Part shown: positions 6,287 through 14,187 of the stretch, piece by piece
Numbering within the stretch: the stretch's first letter is position 1
How the letters are laid out: each line of letters starts with the position of its first letter
Source: Gammaproteobacteria bacterium
GTDB lineage: Bacteria > Pseudomonadota > Gammaproteobacteria > Pseudomonadales > Azotimanducaceae
Direction of reading: 5' to 3'
Length of the DNA stretch: 18,397 nt
Assembly: GCA_028821035.1 (NCBI GenBank)
Contig: JAPPHP010000268.1
Coordinates: 1 to 18,397 of the forward strand
Position numbers and translations under genes: made by a program
The notes under the pieces: model-generated
The model's database searches: none
The model's input: the letters and a program-made list of their open reading frames with translations, nothing else
Told to the model about the DNA's origin: nothing

Positions 6287-9253
6287 ATGCCTGCCGAAAT
6301 GTTCGGGAAGACGCCGCTCGCCGCGGCGATATCGCTCGCCCTCGCCGGTGGCGCACAGGGGGAGGAACAGGCCCCGGGCGGCCCGGCCGCGCAGTCCGCG
6401 ATCGAGGAGATCGTGGTGGTGGGCATCCGCCAGAGCCTCAGGCGCTCCATGGACCTCAAGCGGAACCGGGACGGCGTGGTGGACGCCATCACGGCGGAGG
6501 ACATCGGCGACTTTCCCGACAGCAACCTCGCGGAATCCCTGCAACGCATCACCGGAGTGTCCATCGACCGGGAGCGCGGCGAAGGCGCCCGCGTGACCGT
6601 CCGGGGCTTCGGTCCCGACTTCAACCTCGTGTTGCTCAATGGCCGCCAGATGCCCACGACGAGCGGGCTCGGCCGGTCGTTCGACTTCGGCGACCTGGCG
6701 TCCGAGGGCATCAGCGCCGTCGAGGTCTACAAGAGCGGCCAGGCGAACGTGCCGACCGGCGGGATCGGCTCGACCATCAACATCCGCACGACCCGGCCCC
6801 TGGACGCCCCCGGACCGGCTTTCACGGCTGCGGTCAGCGGCCTGAACGACACCTCGACCGAGAAGGGCGACGAATTCACTCCCGAGGTCTCGGCGCTCTT
6901 CTCGAACACCTTCGCGGACGACACCGTCGGCATCGCGCTCTCCGCCGTGCGCCAGGACCGCAACAACGGCGCCAATACGGCGAGCGTGGGCGGGTGGCGC
7001 ACCTTCCCCGGCGAGGTCGACAACTGCTGGTGCGGCGTCGGTCCTTCGGAGTGGGGCGGCATTCCTCCGGCAGGGGACCCCAACCAGCAGAACCGGCCTG
7101 GGGCGGGCGACCTCTACTCCGTGCCCCAGAGCATCGGCTACGAACTCGCGGAATACGAACGCGTGCGCACGAACGGCCAGCTCACCCTGCAGTGGGAGCC
7201 CACGCCCGGCTTCGTCGCCACGCTGGACTACACGTACTCGGAGGTGGAGCTCGAGCGGACGTACAACAACCTCTCGGCGTGGTTCAACTTCGGCGGCCAG
7301 GAGACGGTCTGGACGGACGGCCCCCAGGCGTCGCCGCTCGTGTACACGGAGAACTCCGCCAACAGCGACTACTCCATGGGCGCGGGACAGGATGCCTGGC
7401 AGACGGAGAACGGCTCGACCGGGCTCAACCTGATGTGGGACATGACGGACCGGATGACGCTCGAGTTCGACTACCACGACTCGGACGCGGAGCGGGCGCC
7501 GGCCAGCCGCTTCGGCGACTCCTCGCTGCTTTCGATGGCGGCGTTCAGCCGCAACAAGACCACGGGGTATTTCGGCAAGGACCTCCCTGTGCTGGAGCTG
7601 ACCCTTGGGAACCCGCTGTCGCCCGACGACATGATCGTGACCGGCAGCGTCTTCACCAACAACCTCTCGAAGATGGACATCGAGCAGACGCGGCTCGGCG
7701 GTACCTACGACTTCGACGTGGGGTTCGTCGAGAGCATCGACTTCGGCATACAGATGACCGAGGTCGACAACCGCTCCGCGGGCTCCGTGGTGCAGCGCGA
7801 CGCCTGGGGCGGCGTGACGCAGCCCGGGGCGATCGCGGACCTGCTCGAACCCGCCTCCGCCCACAGCGCCTTCGACGAGGTCCCGGGCGGCGGCGACGAC
7901 CGGCGCCAGGTGGACTTCTACACGTTCGACATGGGCGAGGTGATCGCGAGGACCGAGGCGCTCATGGCGTCCGGAGAAGCGTCCATCTTCATGCTGGCGG
8001 ACATGGGCGACTGCGGGACCGGCCTGTGCACGTCCAGCCGCTTCACCAGCGACCGGCGCACCACGGAAGAGTCCGAGGCGGTCTACTTCCAGGTGAACCT
8101 GGCCACGGAGTTCGGCTACATGCCCGTCGGGCTCCGGCTCGGGGCGCGTTACGAGCGCACCGACATCGCCTCGCAGGCGTTGTCGCCGGCGTACTCTGCC
8201 ATCAACTGGATCGCCGGGAACGAGTTGACCGCCGTGCAGGGCGCGCCCGAGTTCACGGCACTCGAGGGCGACTACGACATCGTCCTGCCGAACCTCGACT
8301 TCCGGGTCGACCTGATGGACTCCCTCGTCGGGCGCATCTCCTGGAGCCGGACGCTGACGCGGCCGAACTACGGGGACATCCAGGGCGGGCAGACGATCAA
8401 CTCCCTCGTGCGGGTCGACGGCGGTACGGGCAATCGCGGCAATCCCAACCTGCTGCCGTTCGAGTCCGAGAACACCGACCTGTCGCTGGAGTGGTACTAC
8501 GGCGACGACAGCTACGTGGCCGTCGGATACTTCCACAAGGACGTCGAGAACTTCATCGGCACGTCGTCCGTGGTGGAGGAGACGTTCGGGCTGCCGCATC
8601 CCGCCCTGGGACCGCTGGCCGAGGAGGCGCGCGCCGCCACGGGCAGCACGGACTCCGGGACGCTGTACTCGTGGATCCTCGAGAACCGGGCCGACGCGGC
8701 GGGCGTGGATGCCGCGAACGGGATCATTTCCGGCGTGGCGGGCCGCGACCCGGCGTCGCCGTTCAACCTCACGGTGCCGGTCAACATCGAGCAGGCCACG
8801 ATGAAGGGCTGGGAGTTCGTCGTCCAGCACACGTTCGGCGAGACGGGCTTCGGGGCGATCGTCAACGCGACGATCGTCGATGCGGACGTCGGCTACGACA
8901 ACTTCAGCCTCCTGCAGCAGTTCGTGCTGACGGGCCTCTCGGACTCTGCCAACGCGATCGTCTTCTACGACAAGAACGACCTCAGCGTGCGGGTGGCCTA
9001 CAACTGGCGCGACGACTTCCTGGCGGGTACCGGCCAGGCCAACGTCGGCGCGGGGCCGCCGACCCACGTGGCTTCCTACCAGCAGGTGGACCTGTCCGTG
9101 AGCTACTGGTTCAGGGACAACATGCAGGTCTACTTCGACGCGCTGAACGTGACGGACGAGACCACCCATGTCTATGGAAGGGACGAAGCGCAGACGCTCT
9201 TCGCAGGGCAGGCCGGTCCACGCTACAACGTCGGGTTCCGGTACAAGTTCTGA
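6287..9253 (+). CDS. TonB-dependent outer-membrane receptor, TonB-Xanth-Caul type
   Basis: 988 residues from the preferred start. A short signal peptide (MPAEMFGKTPLAAAISLALAGGAQG) precedes a TonB box-like IEEIVVVGI. The plug domain carries the hallmark of this subfamily: RRSMDLKRNRDGVVDAI, then EDIGDFPDSNLAESLQRITG, then RVTVRGFGPDFNLVLLNGRQ. A 22-stranded barrel is expected for the rest, ending in the aromatic-terminal strand YNVGFRYKF. These receptors use the proton motive force through TonB-ExbBD to import ligands across the outer membrane, often plant or algal oligosaccharides. The upstream glycosidases and shared operators suggest a beta-linked oligosaccharide ligand. It has its own promoter inside the preceding gene. 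A hairpin follows the stop, so the downstream cassette may be expressed at a lower level. Confidence 0.95.
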   Translation: MPAEMFGKTPLAAAISLALAGGAQGEEQAPGGPAAQSAIEEIVVVGIRQSLRRSMDLKRNRDGVVDAITAEDIGDFPDSNLAESLQRITGVSIDRERGEGARVTVRGFGPDFNLVLLNGRQMPTTSGLGRSFDFGDLASEGISAVEVYKSGQANVPTGGIGSTINIRTTRPLDAPGPAFTAAVSGLNDTSTEKGDEFTPEVSALFSNTFADDTVGIALSAVRQDRNNGANTASVGGWRTFPGEVDNCWCGVGPSEWGGIPPAGDPNQQNRPGAGDLYSVPQSIGYELAEYERVRTNGQLTLQWEPTPGFVATLDYTYSEVELERTYNNLSAWFNFGGQETVWTDGPQASPLVYTENSANSDYSMGAGQDAWQTENGSTGLNLMWDMTDRMTLEFDYHDSDAERAPASRFGDSSLLSMAAFSRNKTTGYFGKDLPVLELTLGNPLSPDDMIVTGSVFTNNLSKMDIEQTRLGGTYDFDVGFVESIDFGIQMTEVDNRSAGSVVQRDAWGGVTQPGAIADLLEPASAHSAFDEVPGGGDDRRQVDFYTFDMGEVIARTEALMASGEASIFMLADMGDCGTGLCTSSRFTSDRRTTEESEAVYFQVNLATEFGYMPVGLRLGARYERTDIASQALSPAYSAINWIAGNELTAVQGAPEFTALEGDYDIVLPNLDFRVDLMDSLVGRISWSRTLTRPNYGDIQGGQTINSLVRVDGGTGNRGNPNLLPFESENTDLSLEWYYGDDSYVAVGYFHKDVENFIGTSSVVEETFGLPHPALGPLAEEARAATGSTDSGTLYSWILENRADAAGVDAANGIISGVAGRDPASPFNLTVPVNIEQATMKGWEFVVQHTFGETGFGAIVNATIVDADVGYDNFSLLQQFVLTGLSDSANAIVFYDKNDLSVRVAYNWRDDFLAGTGQANVGAGPPTHVASYQQVDLSVSYWFRDNMQVYFDALNVTDETTHVYGRDEAQTLFAGQAGPRYNVGFRYKF

Positions 9254-9267
9254 CCGGTGACACAGGC

Positions 9268-9290
9268 GGGCCGCGCCTTGGCGCGGTCCC
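9268..9290 (+). terminator. terminator or attenuator after the TonB receptor
   Basis: GGG-CCGCGCC, TT, GGCGCGG-T-CCC: a long GC-rich stem (seven pairs plus three more beyond one bulged T) 15 bases after the stop codon, followed by GTTTCTGT. It is the most terminator-like hairpin in the window, although the T run is short. It would reduce read-through from the receptor into the halogenase cassette. Confidence 0.6.
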
Positions 9291-9335
9291 GTTTCTGTAT
9301 CATCGCCCGGATTCGCTCGAAGCGGGCGGAGCGCG

Positions 9336-10889
9336 ATGAATCGGCCGATCCGGACAATCGTGATCGTCGGCGGCGGCACGGCGGGGTGGATCGCCGCCAA
9401 CCGCATCGCGTGCGAATTGCCGACCGACGGGCAGGACGCCTGCGAGGTGGTGCTCGTGGAGTCGCCGGACGTGCCCGCGATCGGCGTCGGGGAAGGCACC
9501 TGGCCGTCCATGCGCACGACGCTGCAGCGGATCGGCGTCCCCGAGAACGAGTTCCTCCGGACCTGCGACGCCAGCTTCAAGCAGGGGACGTGCTTTCTCG
9601 GCTGGTCAAGTGACGACGGGGCCGGCGTCTACTACCACCCCTTCAGCCTCCCCGTCGAATACACCGACCTGAACCCCGCACGCTATTGGCTCGCGGAACG
9701 TCCCGGGACGCCGTTCGCCGAAATGGTGACGCCACAGACCCGGGCGATGGCCGCGGGCAGGGCGCCCCGGCAGGTCGGGGCGCCGGAGTACGCCTTCTCC
9801 GTCAACTACGGATATCACCTCGACGCGGGCAAGTTCGCGGCGCTGCTGCACCGGCAGGCGGTGCGCAGGTTCGGCGTGCGGCACGTCGTGGCCAATGTCG
9901 CTGGCATCGCCACCCGCGCGGACGGCGATATCGCGGCGCTCGAACTCGACACCGGCGAGCGGCTCGCGGGAGACCTGTTCGTCGACTGCACCGGGCAGCG
10001 GGCGCTGCTGATCGGCGATCACTACGGGCAACGGCTCGCTTCCTGCAGGGGCACCCTGTTCAACGACCGCGCGATCGTCGTGCAGGTGCCGTACGCGAGT
10101 CCGGAGGACCCCATCCCGTCCGCGACCCGCGCGACCGCGACCTCCGCGGGGTGGATCTGGGACATCGGGCTCGGCACGCGCCGGGGTCTCGGTCACGTGC
10201 ATTCGAGCGCGCACCTGGACGAGAGCGACGCTCGGGCGACCCTGCGGGACTACGTCCGGCGTTCGGCGCCGGAAATCGATGCCGACGCCTTGGCGTACCG
10301 GACGATCGCTTTCGAGCCGGGCTATCGAACCGAACCGTGGGTGCGCAACTGCGTGGCGGTCGGACTGTCGGCGGGGTTCGTGGAACCGCTGGAGGCGTCC
10401 GCCCTCGCCCTGGTCGAGCAGGCGGCGGCCATGATCGGTCAGCAGTTCCCGCGGGACCGGCGGATCATGGACGTGGTGGCGCGGCGCTTCAACGCGAGAA
10501 TGGGCTACCACTGGGAGCGGGTCGTCGAGTTCCTCAAGCTGCACTATGCGGTCGGGGACCGCGACGGACGTTACTGGCGCGAGCACCGCGCGGCGGACTC
10601 CTGCCCGGAGGGTCTGCGTGAGAAGCTCGCCCTGTGGGAACAGCAACCGCCCTGGCACGACGACGCACCCAGGGTCGACGAGTTGTTCCCGTCCGCGAGC
10701 TACCAGTACGTGCTGTACGGCATGGGCTTCCGCCCGCGCTACACCGACGCGGGGACGGCACCCTACGATACGGGGCGGCGCCGCGCGGACGAGTTGTTCC
10801 ACGACGTGCGCGCCAATGCGGACCGGATGGCGCGGCTGCTGCCGACCAACCGGCAGCTCCTGTGCGCCATCGCGCGGCGCGGCGCGTAG
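9336..10889 (+). CDS. flavin-dependent tryptophan halogenase-family protein, first copy, with altered signature
   Basis: 517 residues. Residues 8-20 carry the FAD-binding VIVGGGTAGWIAA, then VGEGTWPS. K82 in SFKQG aligns with the catalytic lysine K79 of PrnA, which forms or positions the halogenating species. E353 in GFVEPLEAS aligns with PrnA E346, but the following Ser is Ala. The family marker WxWxIP reads W273-I-W-D-I-G, so both tryptophans remain and the proline is lost. Such enzymes halogenate tryptophan, indole or other aromatics using FADH2, oxygen and halide; no flavin reductase is encoded nearby. Start supported by GGAG at 9328-9331. It heads a tightly packed cassette with SapC, an FIH-like oxygenase and a second halogenase. 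The real substrate is unknown, and with these changes true halogenation should not be assumed. Confidence 0.88.
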   Translation: MNRPIRTIVIVGGGTAGWIAANRIACELPTDGQDACEVVLVESPDVPAIGVGEGTWPSMRTTLQRIGVPENEFLRTCDASFKQGTCFLGWSSDDGAGVYYHPFSLPVEYTDLNPARYWLAERPGTPFAEMVTPQTRAMAAGRAPRQVGAPEYAFSVNYGYHLDAGKFAALLHRQAVRRFGVRHVVANVAGIATRADGDIAALELDTGERLAGDLFVDCTGQRALLIGDHYGQRLASCRGTLFNDRAIVVQVPYASPEDPIPSATRATATSAGWIWDIGLGTRRGLGHVHSSAHLDESDARATLRDYVRRSAPEIDADALAYRTIAFEPGYRTEPWVRNCVAVGLSAGFVEPLEASALALVEQAAAMIGQQFPRDRRIMDVVARRFNARMGYHWERVVEFLKLHYAVGDRDGRYWREHRAADSCPEGLREKLALWEQQPPWHDDAPRVDELFPSASYQYVLYGMGFRPRYTDAGTAPYDTGRRRADELFHDVRANADRMARLLPTNRQLLCAIARRGA

Positions 10890-10900
10890 AGAGGAACGCG

Positions 10901-11650
10901 ATGCCGGACGTCGTGCTGGTCAACAACGTGGAGCACCAGGACCTCCGCATCATCACGGACCGGTCCGCGCGCTACGGCGACGCCGTGATGCAGGCGCGGA
11001 CGTTCCCGTTCGAGTTCCGCAACGTGCAGGCCTTCTACCCCATCCTCTTCCAGCAGGACGGACAGGGCGGCTACATCCCGGTGGCGCTGTTCGGCTTCCG
11101 GCACGGCGAGAACCTGTTCCTCACCGACGAGGGCTGGCGGGCCGGTTACGTTCCGGCGATGGTGCGGCGCGAGCCGTTTCTCATCGGCTTCCAGGACTCG
11201 AAGGAGCCCGGCCGCCCGGCGCGCACCCGGGTGCTGTCGCTGGACCTCGAGCATCCGCGTGTGAGCCGCGAGCGCGGCGAACCGCTGTTTCAGCCCCTGG
11301 GGGGACGGACGCCGTTCCTCGAGGGGGCGGCGGACCTGTTGGAGACCATCTACCTGGGCCTGGAGCACAGCCGGACATTCGTCCGCGCCCTCGTGGAACA
11401 CGATCTCATCGAAGCGGTGACCCTCGAGATCGTGCTGCGCGACGGCTCGCGCAACCAGTTGATCGGGTATCACTGCCTCACGGAGGAAAGGGTGCAGGCC
11501 CTCTCCGGGGCGACCCTCGGCGAGTTCAACCAGGAGGGTTACCTGATGCCGGTGTTCATGGCGCTGGCGTCAATGGCCAACGTGCAACGGCTGGTGGAGC
11601 TGAAGAACGAAACCCTGAACTCGGAGCCCGCGGATGCCTTGGCACACTGA
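10901..11650 (+). CDS. SapC-family protein
   Basis: 249 residues, the usual length of the SapC family (PF07277). Recognised by FPFEFRNVQAFYPILFQ near residue 35, a central VLSLDLEHPRVSRERGEPLF and the C-terminal GYHCLTEERVQALSG / LPVFMALASMANVQRL-type ending. The family is named after a Campylobacter surface-layer-associated protein; its biochemical role is unknown. There is no signal peptide or membrane segment, so it is probably cytoplasmic. The ATG at 10901 is chosen because AGAGGA (10890-10895) lies five bases upstream, directly after the previous stop. The frame is open further upstream, but that part only overlaps the halogenase. Its 3' end overlaps the next gene by 17 bases. It may bind the substrate or partner of the flanking enzymes (inference). 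Confidence 0.9.
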   Translation: MPDVVLVNNVEHQDLRIITDRSARYGDAVMQARTFPFEFRNVQAFYPILFQQDGQGGYIPVALFGFRHGENLFLTDEGWRAGYVPAMVRREPFLIGFQDSKEPGRPARTRVLSLDLEHPRVSRERGEPLFQPLGGRTPFLEGAADLLETIYLGLEHSRTFVRALVEHDLIEAVTLEIVLRDGSRNQLIGYHCLTEERVQALSGATLGEFNQEGYLMPVFMALASMANVQRLVELKNETLNSEPADALAH

Positions 11651-12650
11651 CCTCGCGTCCGTGGCGTCGGCGCGCTGTCCGGACGGCGTCGTTCCGCCGC
11701 ACGTGTTCGCATCGGACGAGCCCGTGCGGCTCGAGGGACTGGTGGCCGACTGGCCGGCGGTGCGTTCGTGCAAGGCTGGCCTCGACCCGGCCAGGCGGTA
11801 CCTGTCGCGGTTCTTCTCGAGCGCTCCGCTCACCGTCTATGTCGGAGACGCCGCCATCCACGGCCGCTTCTTCTACAACGACGACTGTAGCGGCTTCAAC
11901 TTCCGCAGCGGCAAGGCGACGCTCACGCAGGTCTTCGAGCGCCTCGCGGAACCGGAGCGGGAGCCGGGACTCGCAACCATCTACGTGGGATCCACGCCGA
12001 TCGACCAGTGGCTGCCGGGTTTCCGCGCCGACAATGACGTCCGGCTCCCGGCCGAAGACGCGCTGGCGAGTTTCTGGCTCGGCAACCGGACGCGCATCTC
12101 GGCGCACTACGACTTCCCGGACAACCTGGCGTGCGTGATTGCCGGCGAACGGCGCGTGACGCTCTTCCCGCCGGACCAGATCGGCAACCTGTATGTGGGC
12201 CCGGTCGACCGGACGCCGTCTGGCCAGGCGATCAGCATGGTGGACCTCGCGAAGCCGGACCTCGAGCGTTTTCCGAAGTTCGCCGAGGCGGCCAGGCACG
12301 CGCGCACGGCGTGGCTCACGCCGGGGGACGCCCTCTTCATCCCGAGCATGTGGTGGCATCACATCGAGGCGATGGCGCCGTTCAACCTGCTCGTCAACTA
12401 CTGGTGGTGCACGTCGCCCGCGGAGATGGGCTCGCCGTCCGACGCCCTGCTGCACGCGATGCTGGCCCTGCGGGACCTGCCGGAACGGCAGCGCGAGGCG
12501 TGGCGCGGCCTGTTCGACCACTACGTGTTCGAGGCGGATGAGGAAGTTCACGCCCACATTCCGGAGGCGGGCAAGGGCTACCTCGCCGCCCTGGACGAGG
12601 CGATGGCCAGGCGGCTGCGCGCCGACCTGCGTAACCGGCTCAATCGTTAG
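11634..12650 (+). CDS. JmjC/cupin-like Fe(II)/2-oxoglutarate oxygenase, FIH-like
   Basis: 338 residues, similar in size to human FIH. The stretch from SAHYDFPDN through GERRVTLFPPDQIGNLY, LERFPKF, PGDALFIPSMWWHHIEA to VNYWW follows the FIH core block for block (comparison from memory). Metal ligands: H158 and D160 of HxD, and H242 (or H243) of WWHH. Y117 fits the FIH tyrosine that contacts 2-oxoglutarate. The FIH co-substrate lysine (K214) is replaced by R173, and its T196 position by Ile, so co-substrate binding is altered or reorganised. Family members hydroxylate protein side chains or small molecules. The start overlaps the SapC stop by 17 bases, with CGGAG at 11622-11626. The two halogenases on either side suggest a multi-step oxidative modification of one substrate (inference). 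Confidence 0.9.
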   Translation: MPWHTDLASVASARCPDGVVPPHVFASDEPVRLEGLVADWPAVRSCKAGLDPARRYLSRFFSSAPLTVYVGDAAIHGRFFYNDDCSGFNFRSGKATLTQVFERLAEPEREPGLATIYVGSTPIDQWLPGFRADNDVRLPAEDALASFWLGNRTRISAHYDFPDNLACVIAGERRVTLFPPDQIGNLYVGPVDRTPSGQAISMVDLAKPDLERFPKFAEAARHARTAWLTPGDALFIPSMWWHHIEAMAPFNLLVNYWWCTSPAEMGSPSDALLHAMLALRDLPERQREAWRGLFDHYVFEADEEVHAHIPEAGKGYLAALDEAMARRLRADLRNRLNR

Positions 12651-12661
12651 GGGGCGGGGAC

Positions 12662-14152
12662 TTGGAGCGCACGAAGATCCACAAGGTCGTCATCGCCGGC
12701 GGCGGCACGGCCGGCTGGATGGCGGCCGCGTCCCTGGCGAAGCTCCTCGGCAAGACGCTCGACATCACGCTGGTGGAGTCCGACGAGATCGGTACGGTGG
12801 GCGTGGGCGAGGCGACCATCCCGACGCTGCTGACCCTGCACGAACTGCTGAAGATCAAGGAGCAGGACTTCGTGCGCGCGGTCCAGGGGACGTTCAAGCT
12901 CGGTATCTCCTTCGAGAGCTGGCGCGACATCGGCGAGGACTACATTCACTCCTTCGGCTGGACCGGCCAGGACAGTTGGGCCGCCGGATTCCAGCACTTC
13001 TGGCTCAAGGGCCGGGCGATGGGGATCAGCCGTCCGTTCGGGGAGTACTGCAAGGAGTGGGCGGCGGCGCGGCGGGACCGCTTCGCCGTGCTGCCGAACG
13101 GGGGGCTCAACTACGCCTACCACCTCGACGCGTCGCTGTACGCGGGGTTCCTGCGCCGCATGGCCGAGGAGCATGGCGCTGTGCGGCAGGAAGGGCGCAT
13201 CGAGAGCGTGGAGCAGGACCCGGAGAGCGGGTTCGTCACCGCACTGCGGCTGCAGTCCGGGCAACGCGTGGAAGGTGACCTGTTCATCGACTGCACGGGT
13301 TTCCGGGGTCTGCTGATCGAGGGGGCGCTCGGTGTGGGGTACGAAGACTTCGGCGACTGGCTGCCGTGCGACAGCGCCATCGCCGTGCAGACCGAGTCCG
13401 TCGAACCGCCGAAGCCCTACACGCGCTCCATCGCCCGGGAAGCCGGCTGGCAGTGGCGGATTCCGCTGCAGCACCGGGTCGGCAACGGCGTGGTGTTCAG
13501 CTCGCGGCACTGGTCGGACGACGAGGCGCATGCCCGCCTGCTCTCCAACGTTCAGGGCAGGGTCCTGACGGAACCGCGGGTGATCCGGTTCCGGGCGGGG
13601 CAGCGGCGGGAGCACTGGAGCCGGAACTGCGTCGCCATGGGGCTGGCCTCGGGCTTCATCGAGCCGCTGGAGTCGACCAGCATCCATCTCATCCAGCGCA
13701 GCATCATTCGCCTGATGCAGATGTTCCCGTACGACGGCATCCGGGAACCGGACATCGCCGAGTTCAACAACCAGATGCGGTTCGAGATCGACAACGTCCG
13801 CGACTTCATCGTCCTGCACTACCACGTGACCGAGCGGACGGACACGGCGTTCTGGCGCGAGTGCCGGGACATGGAGATCCCGGACTCCCTCCGGCACCGC
13901 ATCGAGCTGTTCCGGCAGGCGGGCCGGGTCTTCAAGGTGCCGACCGAACTCTTCGGCGAGAACTCGTGGATCCAGGTGATGCTGGGGCAGGGGCTCACGC
14001 CCGAGCAGTACCACCCCATCGTCAACATGATGAGCGACGAGGAGCTGGAACGCTTTCTGGCGGGCATCCACGGGTCGGTGGAACAGCTCGTCGGCCAGCT
14101 TCCCGCGCACCAGCGGTTCATCGACCACTACTGCAAGGCCCATCCGGGCTGA
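12662..14152 (+). CDS. flavin-dependent tryptophan halogenase-family protein, second copy, with full signature
   Basis: 496 residues, using a TTG start at 12662. No ATG or GTG lies between the previous stop and the FAD motif, and the next ATG (12719) would cut into VVIAGGGTAGWMAA. The G-rich stretch 12651-12660 just after the oxygenase stop serves as a poorly spaced ribosome site. K79 in TFKLG has the same number as the catalytic lysine of PrnA; W263-Q-W-R-I-P is a complete WxWxIP motif; E337 lies in GFIEPLEST, also complete. All residues known to matter for halogenation are therefore present, unlike the first copy. Overall similarity suggests an ancient duplication or paired acquisition. The weak start signal may set a lower amount of this subunit relative to its neighbours. 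Substrate unknown; bromination versus chlorination cannot be told. Confidence 0.9.
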   Translation: MERTKIHKVVIAGGGTAGWMAAASLAKLLGKTLDITLVESDEIGTVGVGEATIPTLLTLHELLKIKEQDFVRAVQGTFKLGISFESWRDIGEDYIHSFGWTGQDSWAAGFQHFWLKGRAMGISRPFGEYCKEWAAARRDRFAVLPNGGLNYAYHLDASLYAGFLRRMAEEHGAVRQEGRIESVEQDPESGFVTALRLQSGQRVEGDLFIDCTGFRGLLIEGALGVGYEDFGDWLPCDSAIAVQTESVEPPKPYTRSIAREAGWQWRIPLQHRVGNGVVFSSRHWSDDEAHARLLSNVQGRVLTEPRVIRFRAGQRREHWSRNCVAMGLASGFIEPLESTSIHLIQRSIIRLMQMFPYDGIREPDIAEFNNQMRFEIDNVRDFIVLHYHVTERTDTAFWRECRDMEIPDSLRHRIELFRQAGRVFKVPTELFGENSWIQVMLGQGLTPEQYHPIVNMMSDEELERFLAGIHGSVEQLVGQLPAHQRFIDHYCKAHPG

Positions 14153-14187
14153 AGCGCGACGCCGATCAAGGACGACGGGAGCACGCC

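Noticed and set aside
6994..9339. Long + strand frame overlapping the TonB receptor in another phase
   Set aside because: Arg/Gly/Ala-rich low-complexity translation, no start signal, and fully covered by the receptor gene.
5525..9580. Very long minus-strand open frame (over 1300 codons) opposite the GH3 and TonB receptor genes
   Set aside because: It is antisense to two clearly recognised genes, rich in Arg, His, Pro and Val as expected for a GC-rich shadow frame, and shows no family motif.
10634..10900. Upstream extension of the SapC reading frame
   Set aside because: It overlaps the first halogenase, and the SapC family begins at the ATG at 10901 with AGAGGA five bases before it.
13366..14187. 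Upstream extension of the symporter reading frame
   Set aside because: It overlaps the second halogenase out of frame; conserved symporter sequence begins only after the ATG at 14188, which has a proper ribosome site.
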